A program made the translations under genes and the position numbers. The notes under the pieces are model-generated. The model ran no database searches. It was not told the origin of the DNA and was given only the letters and a program-made list of their open reading frames with translations. 64,000 nucleotides of DNA. Origin: Geodermatophilus sp. TF02-6. Its GTDB lineage: Bacteria > Actinomycetota > Actinomycetes > Mycobacteriales > Geodermatophilaceae. Shown here piece by piece: positions 31,834 to 41,770 of the stretch; position 1 is the stretch's first letter; every line of letters begins with the position of its first letter. The stretch covers positions 1 through 64,000 of the forward strand of contig NZ_QOHF01000007.1 of assembly GCF_003319115.1 (NCBI RefSeq). Direction: 5' to 3'.

Positions 31834-32163
31834 TCAGCGGTCCGCCGTCGGCTCGTCGTCGTCCGGCTCGGGGCCGCGGGTGAGCTGACGCAGCTCGGAG
31901 ACGACGTCGCCGGCCACCGTCGTCAGCGAGTTGACCGCCCCGGACACCAGCCGCCGCACCCCCGCGCCGTCCAGGCCGAGCAGCGAGCCGAACCCGGCGG
32001 CGACGTCCACCCCGGGGAAGGCCCCCGCCGCGCCGCGCCCGTGCCCGTCGGCCAGCTCCGGCGACCAGCGCATCGCGTCGCCGGACATCGTGATGTCACC
32101 GGTGGCCCCGTCGATGGACTCGATGACCGGGTTGGGGGCCCCCGGGTCGGGGGAACGCTCCAT
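31834..32163 (-). CDS. Small acidic hypothetical protein
   Basis: 109 aa from ATG 32163. N-terminal NPVIESIDGATGDITMSGDA, a Gly/Ala segment (FPGVDVAAGFGSLLGLDGAG), then an amphipathic helix (VRRLVSGAVNSLTTVAGDVV) and a very acidic tail (PEPDDDEPTADR). No family recognised. Lies downstream of the RsbP-like phosphatase gene on the same strand, 100 bp away. Confidence 0.55.
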   Translation of the reverse strand: MERSPDPGAPNPVIESIDGATGDITMSGDAMRWSPELADGHGRGAAGAFPGVDVAAGFGSLLGLDGAGVRRLVSGAVNSLTTVAGDVVSELRQLTRGPEPDDDEPTADR

Positions 32164-32266
32164 GGCCGCCTCCCGCGCCGCACGTGCCGTGCGCCGATGG
32201 TCGCGCGCGGCGGTGCCCGGCGCCAGAGCTGACCGGCGCGGTGCCGAAGCGACGCGGCAGCGCGGG

Positions 32267-34543
32267 CTACGGCGACCGGGTGATCGCCAGCAGCGCGACG
32301 TCGTCGGGCCGCAGCCCGCCGGCCAGCTCGGCCAGCAGCCGGTCGCACAGCTGGTCGGGGTCGGCCGTCCCGGCCCGCGCCGCGGCGTCCAGCAGGCGCG
32401 CCAGCCCCTCGTCGAGGTCGGCGTCGCGGCTCTCCACCAGCCCGTCGGTGTAGAGCAGCAGCGTCGCCCCCGGCGCGAGCACCCCGGCCCACTCCGCCGC
32501 CGGGGCCGGCGCCGGCGGGGCGCCGAGCATCCGGGCCGGCCGCACGTCGAGCAGCCGCGCGCTGCCGCCCGCGACGACGACGGGCGCCAGGTGCCCGGCG
32601 GAGGCCACCAGCAGCCGGCCACTGCCGGGGTCGAGCGTGGCGAACAGCGCGGTCGCCATCCGCTGCAGGCCGAACAGCGACCACCCGGCCTGCAACCGGT
32701 CGACGACCGCGCTCGGCGGCGGCCGGTCGGCCAGCAGCGCCCGGTAGACGCTGCGCAGCTGCCCCATCACCGCCGCGGCGGTGATGTCGTGGCCGACGAC
32801 GTCGCCCACGGCCAGCGCCACCCGCTGCCCCGGCAGCGGGACGACGTCGTAGAAGTCGCCGCCGACGTCGGCGCCCCGGCTGGCCGCGAGGTAGCGGACG
32901 GCGACCGCCAACCCGGGCACCGGCGGCGGGGCCGGCGGCAGCAGGTTGGCCTGCAGCGTGTGCGACGTCCGGGTCTCCAGCTCCAGGCGCTGGGCCTTGT
33001 CCACCACCTGCGACACCTGCAGCGCCAGCTGCTCGGCGACCTCCACGTCGGCCGCGGTGAACGGCCCGCGCCGCCGATCGCTGCCCAGGGTCAGGACGCC
33101 GAGCACGCGGCCCTCGGCCAGCAACGGCACGCACACCAGGTCGACCAGGTCGAGGGCGCGGGCGATCTCCAGGTGCCGCTCGTCGGAGGTGACCTCGGCC
33201 AGCCACCGCTCGCCCAGCTCGCGGATCCACACCGTCCGGCCCAGCTCCATCGCCTGCACGCTCGGGTGCAGCGACCCGCGGTGCGGCAGGTGCCGCTCCT
33301 GCAGCTCGGCGGCCAGCCCGCGGCGCAGCGGGTCGCCGTGCCGGACGGCCGGCCGGGTCAGGCCCTGCTCGGTGACCAGGTCGATGACGCAGACGTCGGC
33401 CAGCCGGGGCACCGTCAGCCCGGCCAGCCGCTCGGCGGTCTCGGCGACGTCGCCGGCCGAGGCCATCAGCCGGGCGGCGTCGAGCAGGAACGCCGAGCGC
33501 TGCGCCTGCCGGGCGGCCTGCTCGTGCAGCCGCACCCGCTCCAGCGCCTGACCCGCCTGCCGGCCGATGGTCGCCAGCAGGTCGGCGTCGGCCGGGGCCA
33601 GCGAGCCGCGCTGCCCGGGCTCGGTGATGTCGATCAGCTCGCTGTCCCCCGCCGCCCCGAGCAGCAGCACCAGCGCCCCCAGGTGGCGGCTGTCGGCGTC
33701 CACGGGGACGATGACCAGCGCCTCCTGCCCGGTCTCCTCCATGGCCGCGGCCAGCGCCGGCCACACCGCCCGGATCCCGACGCCCAGCGGCACCGTGTGC
33801 ACCCCGCCGCCGCGCACCAGCTCCGCCCCGCCGACCGCGGCCGCCTCCATCGCCGACAGCAGGTCGGCGGGGATGCCGTCGGCGGCGACCAGCTCGAACG
33901 GCGGCACCGACGCCCCCGGCCGCGCCGTCGGGTGCCGGTCGGCGGCCAGCCACAGCCCCGCGCCGCTGGCGCCGACGGCCTCCCGGCTGCGCGAGACGAC
34001 CACCTCGGCCACGTCGCGGGCCGAGGTCGCCGCCGACACCTCCGAGACGACCTGCTGCAGCGCGCGCGACCGAGCCTCGGACTCCGCCGCCGCGCGCTGC
34101 GCGGCCAGCAGCGCCCGCTCGTAGCGCCGCCGGGAGGTGGCCTCGAACACGGTGGCCCGCACCAGCACCGGCGCGCCGCCCGGGTCGCGCAGCTCGACCG
34201 CGTTGAGCAGGCACGGCAGCAGCGACCCGTCGACCCGGACGACGTCGAGCGCCACCTCCCGCACCGCGCCCTGCATCCGCAGCAGCGGCGCCAGGTGCGT
34301 CTCGTAGAACACCCGGCTGCCGACGTCGAGCAGGTCCTGCAACCGCGACCCGAGCACCTCGCCGGCCGCCCGGCCGGTCCACGCGCAGAAGGTGCGGTTG
34401 ACCTTCACCACCCGCCCGTCGGGCAGCGCGGAGAAGTACCCGCACGGGGCGTTCTCGTACAGGTCGACCGGGTCGTCCTCCAGCAGCCGGCGCAGGTGCG
34501 CCGGGTCCTCTCCCGGGTCGGGGGGCCGCAACTGGTCCGGCAC
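32267..34543 (-). CDS. rsbP: PAS-GAF-PP2C (RsbP/RsbU-type) phosphatase
   Basis: 758 aa. N-terminal PAS domain (about 25-140; ENAPCGYFSALPDGRVVKVN), linker coiled coil, a first GAF (about 160-315), a second GAF (about 330-500; LVCVPLLAEGRVLGVLTL), then a SpoIIE/PP2C domain (about 530-758) with ADVGGDFYDVV, AVGDVVGHDITAA, SAGHLAPVVV, YTDGLVE and RPDDVALLA, the metal-binding set. Such enzymes dephosphorylate STAS anti-anti-sigma proteins to switch on a stress sigma factor. The RsbQ-like hydrolase is 6 bp upstream in the same operon, as in Bacillus RsbQP. Cognate sigma factor not in the window; the STAS protein at 52866 is a possible but distant target. Confidence 0.87.
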   Translation of the reverse strand: MPDQLRPPDPGEDPAHLRRLLEDDPVDLYENAPCGYFSALPDGRVVKVNRTFCAWTGRAAGEVLGSRLQDLLDVGSRVFYETHLAPLLRMQGAVREVALDVVRVDGSLLPCLLNAVELRDPGGAPVLVRATVFEATSRRRYERALLAAQRAAAESEARSRALQQVVSEVSAATSARDVAEVVVSRSREAVGASGAGLWLAADRHPTARPGASVPPFELVAADGIPADLLSAMEAAAVGGAELVRGGGVHTVPLGVGIRAVWPALAAAMEETGQEALVIVPVDADSRHLGALVLLLGAAGDSELIDITEPGQRGSLAPADADLLATIGRQAGQALERVRLHEQAARQAQRSAFLLDAARLMASAGDVAETAERLAGLTVPRLADVCVIDLVTEQGLTRPAVRHGDPLRRGLAAELQERHLPHRGSLHPSVQAMELGRTVWIRELGERWLAEVTSDERHLEIARALDLVDLVCVPLLAEGRVLGVLTLGSDRRRGPFTAADVEVAEQLALQVSQVVDKAQRLELETRTSHTLQANLLPPAPPPVPGLAVAVRYLAASRGADVGGDFYDVVPLPGQRVALAVGDVVGHDITAAAVMGQLRSVYRALLADRPPPSAVVDRLQAGWSLFGLQRMATALFATLDPGSGRLLVASAGHLAPVVVAGGSARLLDVRPARMLGAPPAPAPAAEWAGVLAPGATLLLYTDGLVESRDADLDEGLARLLDAAARAGTADPDQLCDRLLAELAGGLRPDDVALLAITRSP

Positions 34544-34549
34544 GGCGGC

Positions 34550-35344
34550 CTAACCGGCGAGGAAGGCCCGGATCGCGGCGGCCGTCTCCTCCGGCGCCGA
34601 CAGGTGCGGGCAGTGCCCGGTCGCGGCCAGCCGGGTGAACACGCTGCCCGGGACGTGCTCGTGCACGTAGCGGCCCACCGCCTCCGGCGCGATGGCGTCG
34701 GCGCTGCACTGCAGCACGAGCGTGGGCACCCGGACGCCGGGCAGGTCCGCGCGGTTGTCGGAGAGGAACGTGACGCGGGCGAACTGCCGGGCGATCGCCG
34801 GGTCGGTGCGGCAGAAGCTGTTGGACAGCTCGGCGGCCAGCTCGGGGTGGTCGGGGCCCATGACCACCGGGCCCATCGCCGCCGCCCAGCCCAGGTGGTT
34901 GCTGTCCAGCGACTCCAGCAGCGCGGCGACGTCGGCCCGCGAGAAGCCGCCGGTGTAGTCGCCGTCGTCGACGTAGCGCGGGTTCGGGCCCACCATGACC
35001 AGCGCGCCGAACACCCCGGGCGCCCGCGCGGCGGCCAGCACGCCGATCATCGCGCTCACCGAGTGCCCCACGAACACGGCGTCGCGCAGCGCCAGCTCCC
35101 GGCAGACCTCCACGACGTCGGCGGCGTACCCGCGCAGCGAGCCGTACCGGACCGGGTCGTAGGCCGAGAGGTCCGACCGCCCGGAGCCGACGTGGTCGAA
35201 GAGGACGACGCGGTGGTCGGCGCCGAACCCGGGCGCGACGAAGCGCCACACCTCCTGGTCGCAGCCGAACCCGTGGGCGAACACCATCGGCCGCCCGTCG
35301 GCGGCTCCGCTGACGCGGACCCGGTTGCGGGCGAGCACGCTCAC
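34550..35344 (-). CDS. rsbQ: RsbQ-type alpha/beta hydrolase
   Basis: 264 aa from GTG 35344. Closely resembles Bacillus RsbQ throughout: FAHGFGCDQ, VGHSVSAMIG (nucleophile about S95), ALVMVGPNPRYVDD, FCRTDPAIARQFARVTFLSD, VLQCSADAIAP (acid) and GHCPHLSAP (His). RsbQ is needed with the PAS phosphatase RsbP for the energy-stress response, apparently acting on a small ligand. The next gene, 6 bp away, encodes the PAS-PP2C partner. Confidence 0.92.
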   Translation of the reverse strand: MSVLARNRVRVSGAADGRPMVFAHGFGCDQEVWRFVAPGFGADHRVVLFDHVGSGRSDLSAYDPVRYGSLRGYAADVVEVCRELALRDAVFVGHSVSAMIGVLAAARAPGVFGALVMVGPNPRYVDDGDYTGGFSRADVAALLESLDSNHLGWAAAMGPVVMGPDHPELAAELSNSFCRTDPAIARQFARVTFLSDNRADLPGVRVPTLVLQCSADAIAPEAVGRYVHEHVPGSVFTRLAATGHCPHLSAPEETAAAIRAFLAG

Positions 35345-35435
35345 CGGGCGAACGTATCCGGCCGGTCGCCCTCCTGTCCCCACCCGCCGTCCCCCGGTGC
35401 CCCACGGGCGGCACCGGGGACGGTCGCGGGCGCGG

Positions 35436-35591
35436 TCAGTAGCGGGACGTCCCGCAGTCGGCGCAACGCTTGCGCGGCGGGTGGGTCACGCACTCGCAGT
35501 TGGGGCAGGTCCAGGCGCTCCGGTCAGGGCGCTGGTGGGTGCGCGAGCCGGACGGGTGCCGGGTGGGGCGTTCGGTGGTGGTCGGGCTCAT
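35436..35591 (-). CDS. Small zinc-ribbon protein
   Basis: 51 aa. ATG 35591 sits 7 bases after GGAGG. Basic Thr/Pro/Arg N-terminal half, then WTCPNCECVTHPPRKRCADC: two C-x2-C knuckles 11 residues apart, a complete zinc ribbon of rubredoxin or RanBP2 type. A short nucleic-acid- or protein-binding role is plausible; no family name can be given. Confidence 0.72.
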   Translation of the reverse strand: MSPTTTERPTRHPSGSRTHQRPDRSAWTCPNCECVTHPPRKRCADCGTSRY

Positions 35592-35855
35592 GAGTACCTC
35601 CTGGTCGCACCCCGGGCAGGGCGCGGCTACCTCATCGGGGTGCGACCCGACGGTACGCGGCCGATGTGGCGGGAATGTGACCTCCACATTGCCGTGCGTG
35701 ACCGACCCGGTCCACCGGACCCGCGACCCGTGCGGTGTGCGCAGAGGCCTCTGCCGGTCACGGCCGCGTCTGCGTCCGGAACGCGCGCAGGTCGGTGCGC
35801 TCCAGCCGGGGGCCACCGGGGTCGCCTTCCTCCTCGCCGGAGTGGGAGCGCGCCG

Positions 35856-36590
35856 GTGCCGGCGATGAGTTCCTCGCCGGCCAGCGGTCAGGACGACGTG
35901 CGCGCGACGATCGTCCTCGTCCCGGGAGCCGGTGGGCGGGCCTGGTACTGGCACCGGCTGGTGCCGGAGCTGGCGCGACGCGGCCAGGCGGCGGTCGCCG
36001 TCGACCTGCCCGCCGGGGACGACTCCGCGGGCCTCGAGCAGTACACGCAGACGGTGCTCGACGCGGTCTTCGGCCCCTCGACCCGGCCGCTGGTCGTGGT
36101 CGGTCAGTCGATGGGCGGCCTCACCGCGCCCCTGGTGTGCGACCGGGTGCCGGTCGACCTGCTGGTCCTGCTGAACGCGATGGTGCCCCGACCGGGCGAG
36201 ACCGGCGGCGAGTGGTGGACGGCCACCGGCCACGAGCGGGCCCGGGCGGAGGCGGCACGCTCCTCCGGCTGGCCGCTGGACGACGAGGACGACCCGTTCG
36301 TCCACGACGTCCCGCCGGAGGTCATGGCCACCGCACCGACGCCGTTCGCCCAGTCGGGGACCCCGTTCACCGAGCCGTGGCCGCTGCCCGCCTGGCCCGA
36401 CGTGCCCACCCGCGTGCTCGCCGGCCGGGACGACCGGTTGTTCCCCCTGCAGTTCCAGCGGCGGGTGGCCGCCGAGCGGCTGGGCCTGCCGGTCGAGGAG
36501 CTGCCCGGCGGGCACCTGATCGCGCTCAGCCGGCCGGCCGAGCTCGCCCAGCGGCTCGTCGACCTCGTGCTCGCCGCTCCCGGCCGGTAG
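35856..36590 (+). CDS. Alpha/beta hydrolase
   Basis: 244 aa from GTG 35856 (ATG 35865 is an alternative). LVPGAGGRAWYWHRL oxyanion region, VGQSMGG nucleophile elbow, AGRDDRLFP acid and GGHLIALSRP His, all in order. Strongly similar to the small esterase group in which the elbow reads GQSxGG instead of GHSxGG. Cytoplasmic; substrate unknown. Confidence 0.83.
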   Translation: MPAMSSSPASGQDDVRATIVLVPGAGGRAWYWHRLVPELARRGQAAVAVDLPAGDDSAGLEQYTQTVLDAVFGPSTRPLVVVGQSMGGLTAPLVCDRVPVDLLVLLNAMVPRPGETGGEWWTATGHERARAEAARSSGWPLDDEDDPFVHDVPPEVMATAPTPFAQSGTPFTEPWPLPAWPDVPTRVLAGRDDRLFPLQFQRRVAAERLGLPVEELPGGHLIALSRPAELAQRLVDLVLAAPGR

Positions 36591-36721
36591 CCGCCCGGTG
36601 ACCGCCACGACGTCCGGCACGGTCCCGGCCGCTGCGGAGCGCCTGACCCGCACGTGCGGGAGTGCCGGGGGACCATGGGCGTTCGTCCGCCGCAGTCGAG
36701 TGCCGATGGAAGAGACGCGCA

Positions 36722-39034
36722 GTGCCGACGACGCAGCCCGATGTCGTTCCCCACCCCGAGATCGAGTCCGAACAGCAGTACGTCCATGACCTCTACGACC
36801 GGCTCGACGCCGCCCGGGAGCTCGCCGAGCGACGGCTCGAGCAGGCCATCGCCTGGCCCGCGGTCGACCCGCAGGCCCTGCAGGAGCGCGACGCCACCGT
36901 GCGCTTCCAGACCGAGCGGGTGACCGCTCTCGACGCCGCCGAGGCCGGCCTGTGCGTCGGCCGGATCGACCGCACCGACGAGGGGCCGCTCTACATCGGC
37001 CGGATCGGGCTGGCCGCCGACGACGCCGGTGGCGACCCGGCCCTGGTCGACTGGCGGGCCCCCGCGGCGCGGCCGTTCTACACCGCCACCCCGGTGCGCC
37101 CGCTGGGCGTGTCGCGCCGCCGGCACATCCGCACCCGCGGGCGCACCGTCGTCCGGCTCGACGACGAGCTGCTCACCGACGGGGTGGCGACCTCCGGGCT
37201 GACCGGCGAGGCCGCGCTCATGGCCGCCCTCGACACCGCGCGCACCGGCCGGATGACCGACATCGTCCGCACCATCCAGGCCGAGCAGGACCGCGTCATC
37301 CGCGCCGACGACCGCGGCGTCCTCGTCGTCCAGGGCGGGCCGGGTACCGGCAAGACCGCCGTCGCCCTGCACCGCGCCGCCTACCTGCTCTACACCCACC
37401 GCGAGCGGCTGGCCCGCCGCGGGCTGCTGGTCGTCGGGCCGACGCCGACGTTCCTGCGCTACATCGCCGACGTGCTGCCCTCCCTCGGCGAGACCGGGGT
37501 GCTGCTCGCCGGGCTCGGCCAGCTGCACCCGGGCCTGGACGCCCGTGGGTGCGAGTCACCGGAGACCGCCGCGGTCAAGGGGCGGCTGGAGATGGTGGAG
37601 GTGCTGCAGCGGGCGGTCGACGACCGGCAGGTGGTGCCCGAGGGCCCGCGCGAGGTGGTCGTCGACGGGTTCGCGCTGCGGCTGCGCCCGAACGACGTCA
37701 AGCGCGCGCGGACCGCCGCCCGCCGAGCCGACCGGCTGCACAACCTGGCCCGGCCGGTGTTCGCCCGCCGCATCGTCGACGTGCTGACCGCGCGGTACGC
37801 CGAGCGGCTCGGCGCCGGCATCGACGGCGGGAGCGGCCTGCTCGATCGGGAGGACGTCGCCGCGCTGCGCCGCGAGCTCGAGACCGAGCCCGCCGTCCGG
37901 CTGCTGGTCGACGACCTGTGGCCGGTGCTCACCCCGGAGCGGCTGCTCACCGAGCTCTACGCCGACCCCGCCCGCCTCGCCGCCGCCACCCCCGGCTGGT
38001 CGGACGCCGACCGGGCGCTGCTGCACCGCCCGCGCGGCAGCGCTGTGTCCCCAGCAGCATGGACGCCGGCCGACGTGCCGCTGCTGGAGGAGGCCGAGGA
38101 GCTGCTCGGCTTCGACGACAGCGCCCAGCGGGCGCGGGCCGAGCGGGACCGCCGCCGCCGGCTGGCGCAGGCCCAGGAGACCCTCGACGTGCTGCACGGC
38201 TCGCGGTCGGTCGACCTCGAGGACGAGCATCTCGAGGCAGAGGTGCTCAGCGCCGGCGACCTCATCGACGCCGAGGCGCTGGCCGAGCGGCAGCGGGCGG
38301 TCGACACCCGCACCACCGCGGAGCGGGCCGCCGCCGACCGCACGTGGACCTTCGGCCACGTCGTCGTCGACGAGGCGCAGGAGCTCTCCCCCATGGCCTG
38401 GCGGCTGCTGGTGCGCCGCTGCCCCACCCGGTCGATGACCGCCGTCGGCGACCTCGCCCAGACCGGCACCCTCGGCGGCGCCGAGCACTGGGAGGAGACG
38501 CTGCGCCCGCACGTCGGCGACGCCTGGCGGCTGGCGGAGCTGACCGTCAACTACCGCACCCCCGCCGAGATCATGGCCGTGGCTGCCGACGTCCTGGCCG
38601 CCGGCGGGACGGGCGCGACCGCGCCGCGCTCGGTGCGCCCCGGCACCGCCGCCCCCTGGGCCGAGGTGACCGGCGAGACGGCGCTCGCCGGCCGCGTCGC
38701 CGAGGTCACCGCCGGGCTCGCGACCGGCGAGGGCACCACGGCGGTGGTCGCGCCGGCGAGCCGGGTCGCCGAGGTCGCCGCCGCGGTGGCCGCGCGGGTG
38801 GACGGCGTCTCCGCGGGCCCCGAGGCCGACTCCGCGCTGGGCCCGGTGGTGCTCACCCCGGCCGAGGCCAAGGGCCTGGAGTTCGACGCGGTGCTCGTCG
38901 TCGACCCGCGGCGCATCCTGGACGAGGGCGTGCGCGGGCACAACGACCTCTACGTCGCGCTGACCCGCGCCACCCAGCGGCTCGGCGTCCTCTCCCCCGG
39001 CGCGCTGCCGGCGGAGCTGTCCCGCCTGGCCTGA
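36722..39034 (+). CDS. HelR/HelD-like UvrD-fold ATPase
   Basis: 770 aa from GTG 36722. N-terminal coiled arm (residues about 15-70), then YIGRIGL..., VDWRAPAARPFYTATPV, QAEQDRVIRADDRGVLVVQG, Walker A GGPGTGKTAVALHR (about residue 205), VVDEAQELSPMAWRLL (Walker B), VGDLAQTGTLGG, LTVNYRTP, and VVLTPAEAKGLEFDAVLVVD plus YVALTRATQRLGVL. This is the HelD/HelR group of actinobacteria, which removes or recycles RNA polymerase and, in Streptomyces and mycobacteria, contributes to rifamycin tolerance. HelR function here is inferred from family. Confidence 0.85.
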   Translation: MPTTQPDVVPHPEIESEQQYVHDLYDRLDAARELAERRLEQAIAWPAVDPQALQERDATVRFQTERVTALDAAEAGLCVGRIDRTDEGPLYIGRIGLAADDAGGDPALVDWRAPAARPFYTATPVRPLGVSRRRHIRTRGRTVVRLDDELLTDGVATSGLTGEAALMAALDTARTGRMTDIVRTIQAEQDRVIRADDRGVLVVQGGPGTGKTAVALHRAAYLLYTHRERLARRGLLVVGPTPTFLRYIADVLPSLGETGVLLAGLGQLHPGLDARGCESPETAAVKGRLEMVEVLQRAVDDRQVVPEGPREVVVDGFALRLRPNDVKRARTAARRADRLHNLARPVFARRIVDVLTARYAERLGAGIDGGSGLLDREDVAALRRELETEPAVRLLVDDLWPVLTPERLLTELYADPARLAAATPGWSDADRALLHRPRGSAVSPAAWTPADVPLLEEAEELLGFDDSAQRARAERDRRRRLAQAQETLDVLHGSRSVDLEDEHLEAEVLSAGDLIDAEALAERQRAVDTRTTAERAAADRTWTFGHVVVDEAQELSPMAWRLLVRRCPTRSMTAVGDLAQTGTLGGAEHWEETLRPHVGDAWRLAELTVNYRTPAEIMAVAADVLAAGGTGATAPRSVRPGTAAPWAEVTGETALAGRVAEVTAGLATGEGTTAVVAPASRVAEVAAAVAARVDGVSAGPEADSALGPVVLTPAEAKGLEFDAVLVVDPRRILDEGVRGHNDLYVALTRATQRLGVLSPGALPAELSRLA

Positions 39035-39112
39035 TCGGGGTGGCCGGTCCGGCGGCGCGCCGGACCGGTGTGGAGGAAGCTGGGTGGGCCGTGCGAGAGG
39101 ACGGGGAACGAC

Positions 39113-41095
39113 ATGGTGGCGCCCGAACAGCTGGCCGTGCCGGCCTGCGTCGACACCGCACGCCGGCCCGCGCCGCCGCAGCGGCCGCTGACCCGGTGGC
39201 TGCTGCACGACCGCGTGCAGCCCGAGGGGCCGGCCTCCGCCGGCACCGGGCACCGGGGCCACCCGTGGTGGCAGGTCATGTGCCTGACCGGGGTGGACTA
39301 CTTCTCCACGCTGTCCTACCTGCCCGGGATCGCGGCGCTGACCGCCGGGGCGCTGTCCCCGCTGGCCACGCTGCTCATCGTGGCGCTCACCCTGTTCGGC
39401 GTCCTGCCCATGTACCGCCGGGTGGCCGAGGAGAGCCCGAACGGGCAGGGCTCGGTGGCGATGCTGGAGGACCTGCTGCCCTTCTGGCGGGGCAAGGTCT
39501 TCGTCCTCGTCCTGCTCGGCTTCGTCGCGACCTCGTGGATCATCACGATCACCCTGTCCGCGGCCGACGCCAGCGTGCACGTGCTGGAGAACCCGTTCTT
39601 CCCCGACGCCCTGCACGGGCACGCCGTCGCGCTCACCGTCGTGCTGCTGCTCGTCCTCGGCGGGGTGTTCCTGCTCGGCTTCACCGAGGCCGTCGCCGTC
39701 GCCATCCCCCTGGTCGCGGTGTTCCTGCTGCTGAACCTGGTGGTGGTCGTCGTCGGGATGAGCGACGTGCTGGCCCAGCCCGCCGTGATCGGCGACTGGG
39801 TCGGGCGGCTGACCGAGGGCGGCGGCGGGTTCGGCGACGTGGTGCTCCCCACGGTGGCCGCCTTCCCGCTGCTGGTGCTGGGGTTGTCGGGGTTCGAGAC
39901 CGGGGTCAGCATGATGCCGCTGATCGCCACGGACGGGCGGACGCCGGCGCAGCGGCTGGCCACCCGGGTGCGCAACACCCGCAAGCTGCTCACCACCGCA
40001 GCGGTGATCATGAGCGGGTACCTGATCGCCACCACCCTGGTGACGACGGTGCTCATCCCCCCGGGCGAGTTCGCCCCGGGCGGCGCGGCCAACGGCCGGG
40101 CGCTGGCCTACCTGGCCCACGAGCGGGTGGGCCAGGTGTTCGGCACCGTCTACGACGTCAGCAGCATCCTGATCCTGTGGTTCGCCGGCGCCTCGGCGAT
40201 GGCCGGCCTGATCAACATCGTGCCGCGCTACCTGCCGAGCTACGGGATGGCACCGGAGTGGGGCCGGGCGGTCCGGCCGGTCGTCCTGGTCTACACCGCG
40301 GTGAGCGTCCTCATCACGCTGGTCTTCCGGGCCGACGTCAACGCGCAGGCGGGGGCGTACGCCACCGGGATCCTGGCGATGATGGTGTCCGCCGCCCTCG
40401 CGGTGACCATCTCGGCGGCGCGCCGTCGGCGCCGCGGGCCGGCCATCGGCTTCGCCGTCCTCACCGCGGTGCTGCTCTACGCGCTGGTCGACAACGTGGT
40501 GGAGAAGCCCGACGGGCTGACCATCTCCGCGTTCTTCGTCCTCGGCATCGTGGCCATCTCGCTGGTCTCCCGGATCACCCGCACCACGGAGCTGCGCGCC
40601 GAGCGCATCGAGTTCGACGACGTCGCCCGCCGGTTCGTCACCGACTCGCTGGCCCACGACGGCCGGCTGCACCTGGTGGCCAACAAGCGGCAGGCCGGCG
40701 ACCGGGAGGAGTACGCGGAGAAGGAGGCCGCGCAGCGGACGATGAACCCGGTGCCGTGGACGGCCGACGTGCTGTTCCTGGAGGTCGACGTGGTCGACCC
40801 CTCCGTCTTCAGCGGGGTGCTGCACGTGCACGGGGTGCAGGTCGACGGGCACCACGTCCTGCGCACCGACGCGCCGGCGGCGCCCAACGCGATCGCGGCC
40901 GTCCTGCTGGCCCTGCGCGACGCCACCGGCGTGCGGCCGCACGCGCACTTCGAGTGGTCGGAGGGCAACCCGCTGACCCACCTGTTCCGCTACCTGCTGC
41001 TCGGCCAGGGCGACACCCCGCCGGTGGTGCGCGAGATCATCCGGGAGGTCGAGCCCGACCCGGCCCGGCGCCCCGGCATCCACGTCGGCGGCTGA
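39113..41095 (+). CDS. APC-superfamily amino-acid permease
   Basis: 660 aa, about 12 membrane helices in residues 60-490 followed by a soluble cytoplasmic C-terminal domain (about 500-660; [40 protein letters not shown]). The N-terminal stretch [20 protein letters not shown] contains the helix-1 binding motif. Actinobacterial members of this group have no assigned substrate. ATG 39113 (M16 of the longest frame) gives the right N terminus; the region before it is not conserved. Confidence 0.82.
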   Translation: MVAPEQLAVPACVDTARRPAPPQRPLTRWLLHDRVQPEGPASAGTGHRGHPWWQVMCLTGVDYFSTLSYLPGIAALTAGALSPLATLLIVALTLFGVLPMYRRVAEESPNGQGSVAMLEDLLPFWRGKVFVLVLLGFVATSWIITITLSAADASVHVLENPFFPDALHGHAVALTVVLLLVLGGVFLLGFTEAVAVAIPLVAVFLLLNLVVVVVGMSDVLAQPAVIGDWVGRLTEGGGGFGDVVLPTVAAFPLLVLGLSGFETGVSMMPLIATDGRTPAQRLATRVRNTRKLLTTAAVIMSGYLIATTLVTTVLIPPGEFAPGGAANGRALAYLAHERVGQVFGTVYDVSSILILWFAGASAMAGLINIVPRYLPSYGMAPEWGRAVRPVVLVYTAVSVLITLVFRADVNAQAGAYATGILAMMVSAALAVTISAARRRRRGPAIGFAVLTAVLLYALVDNVVEKPDGLTISAFFVLGIVAISLVSRITRTTELRAERIEFDDVARRFVTDSLAHDGRLHLVANKRQAGDREEYAEKEAAQRTMNPVPWTADVLFLEVDVVDPSVFSGVLHVHGVQVDGHHVLRTDAPAAPNAIAAVLLALRDATGVRPHAHFEWSEGNPLTHLFRYLLLGQGDTPPVVREIIREVEPDPARRPGIHVGG

Positions 41096-41100
41096 GAAAG

Positions 41101-41202
41101 GGCCTCCCTGCCCCCACCCCTCGGGGAAGGACCCCGTCCTCCCCACCCCTCGCAGGCTCGGGGCGGGGCCCGGGACGGGGCCGGGGACCCTGCAGGGAGG
41201 CC
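41101..41202 (+). repeat. C-rich repeat family 3 within an inverted repeat
   Basis: Core AAGGACCCCGTCCTCCCCAC at 41128 on, extending to 41182 (GGGACGGGGCC). It is framed by GGCCTCCCTG (41101-41110) and its complement (41193-41202). Further copies at 54432 (+) and, reversed, at 46151-46206, with degenerate reversed ones at 46086 and 47567. Confidence 0.7.
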
Positions 41203-41225
41203 ACCCGAGCGCATGGGCCGGCGGG

Positions 41226-41432
41226 TCAGCGCCGCGGCACCGGCCGACGGCGGCGCCGCACGACCCCCTCGTGGACGGCGGCGATCCCCCCGGCGGCGGC
41301 GAGCAGGACGGCGCCGCAGCCGACCACGGACACCCCACCCATCGACGCGGCGTCCCACTCGGCCCAGACGATGCCCACGACCAGCGTCAGCAGACCGACG
41401 GCGCCCAGCAGCGGCGCGAGCCACCTGCTCAT
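41226..41432 (-). CDS. Small two-helix membrane protein
   Basis: 68 aa from ATG 41432. Two hydrophobic segments (WLAPLLGAVGLLTLVVGIVW and SVVGCGAVLLAAAGGIAA) and a basic tail (VRRRRRPVPRR), so both ends probably face the cytoplasm. No family recognised. Confidence 0.6.
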   Translation of the reverse strand: MSRWLAPLLGAVGLLTLVVGIVWAEWDAASMGGVSVVGCGAVLLAAAGGIAAVHEGVVRRRRRPVPRR

Positions 41433-41770
41433 GCAGCCCCCTCTCCCCCGGGAGGTGATCAGACCACGGGCCACCGACACCCCCGGCCGGCCGCGGCGCG
41501 CCCGCTGCGCAGCGCGACCGGCCGACCGCGGTGTCGCTCCTCCCTCACCGCGGACCGGCCGTCGGCCGGCTCAGGCGCAGCCGCGCACGCGGCGCACCAC
41601 CCCGCTGGCCGGCTTCGCCGGGATCCGCCGCGCCGGCCACCCGTCGCTCGTCCGGGAGCCAGGCGGAGCCCCTGGCCAGCAGGCGGGCGCTGTCGTCGAC
41701 TCAGGGTCGGTGCACGGGGAGGGGGCCTGGTGCGAGCTTGCGAACGGCGGGGGGACGCGGGGTCCTCTTC
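41433..41770. other. Intergenic region with a possible gene tail
   Basis: About 340 bp. On the minus strand a frame ending at TGA 41571 reads SDGWPARRIPAKPASGVVRR, which looks like the end of a protein, but it has no start and no recognised family. Nothing else seen. The segment separates a small membrane gene from the SIR2 gene. Confidence 0.3.

Noticed and set aside
31923-35414. Long shadow frames on both strands over the RsbQP module
   Set aside because: RsbQ and RsbP read cleanly in another frame and explain the sequence.
37556-41338. Minus-strand frame of 1260 codons opposite helR and the permease
   Set aside because: Composition (His/Gly/Arg/Gln rich) and absence of domains mark it as an antisense shadow.
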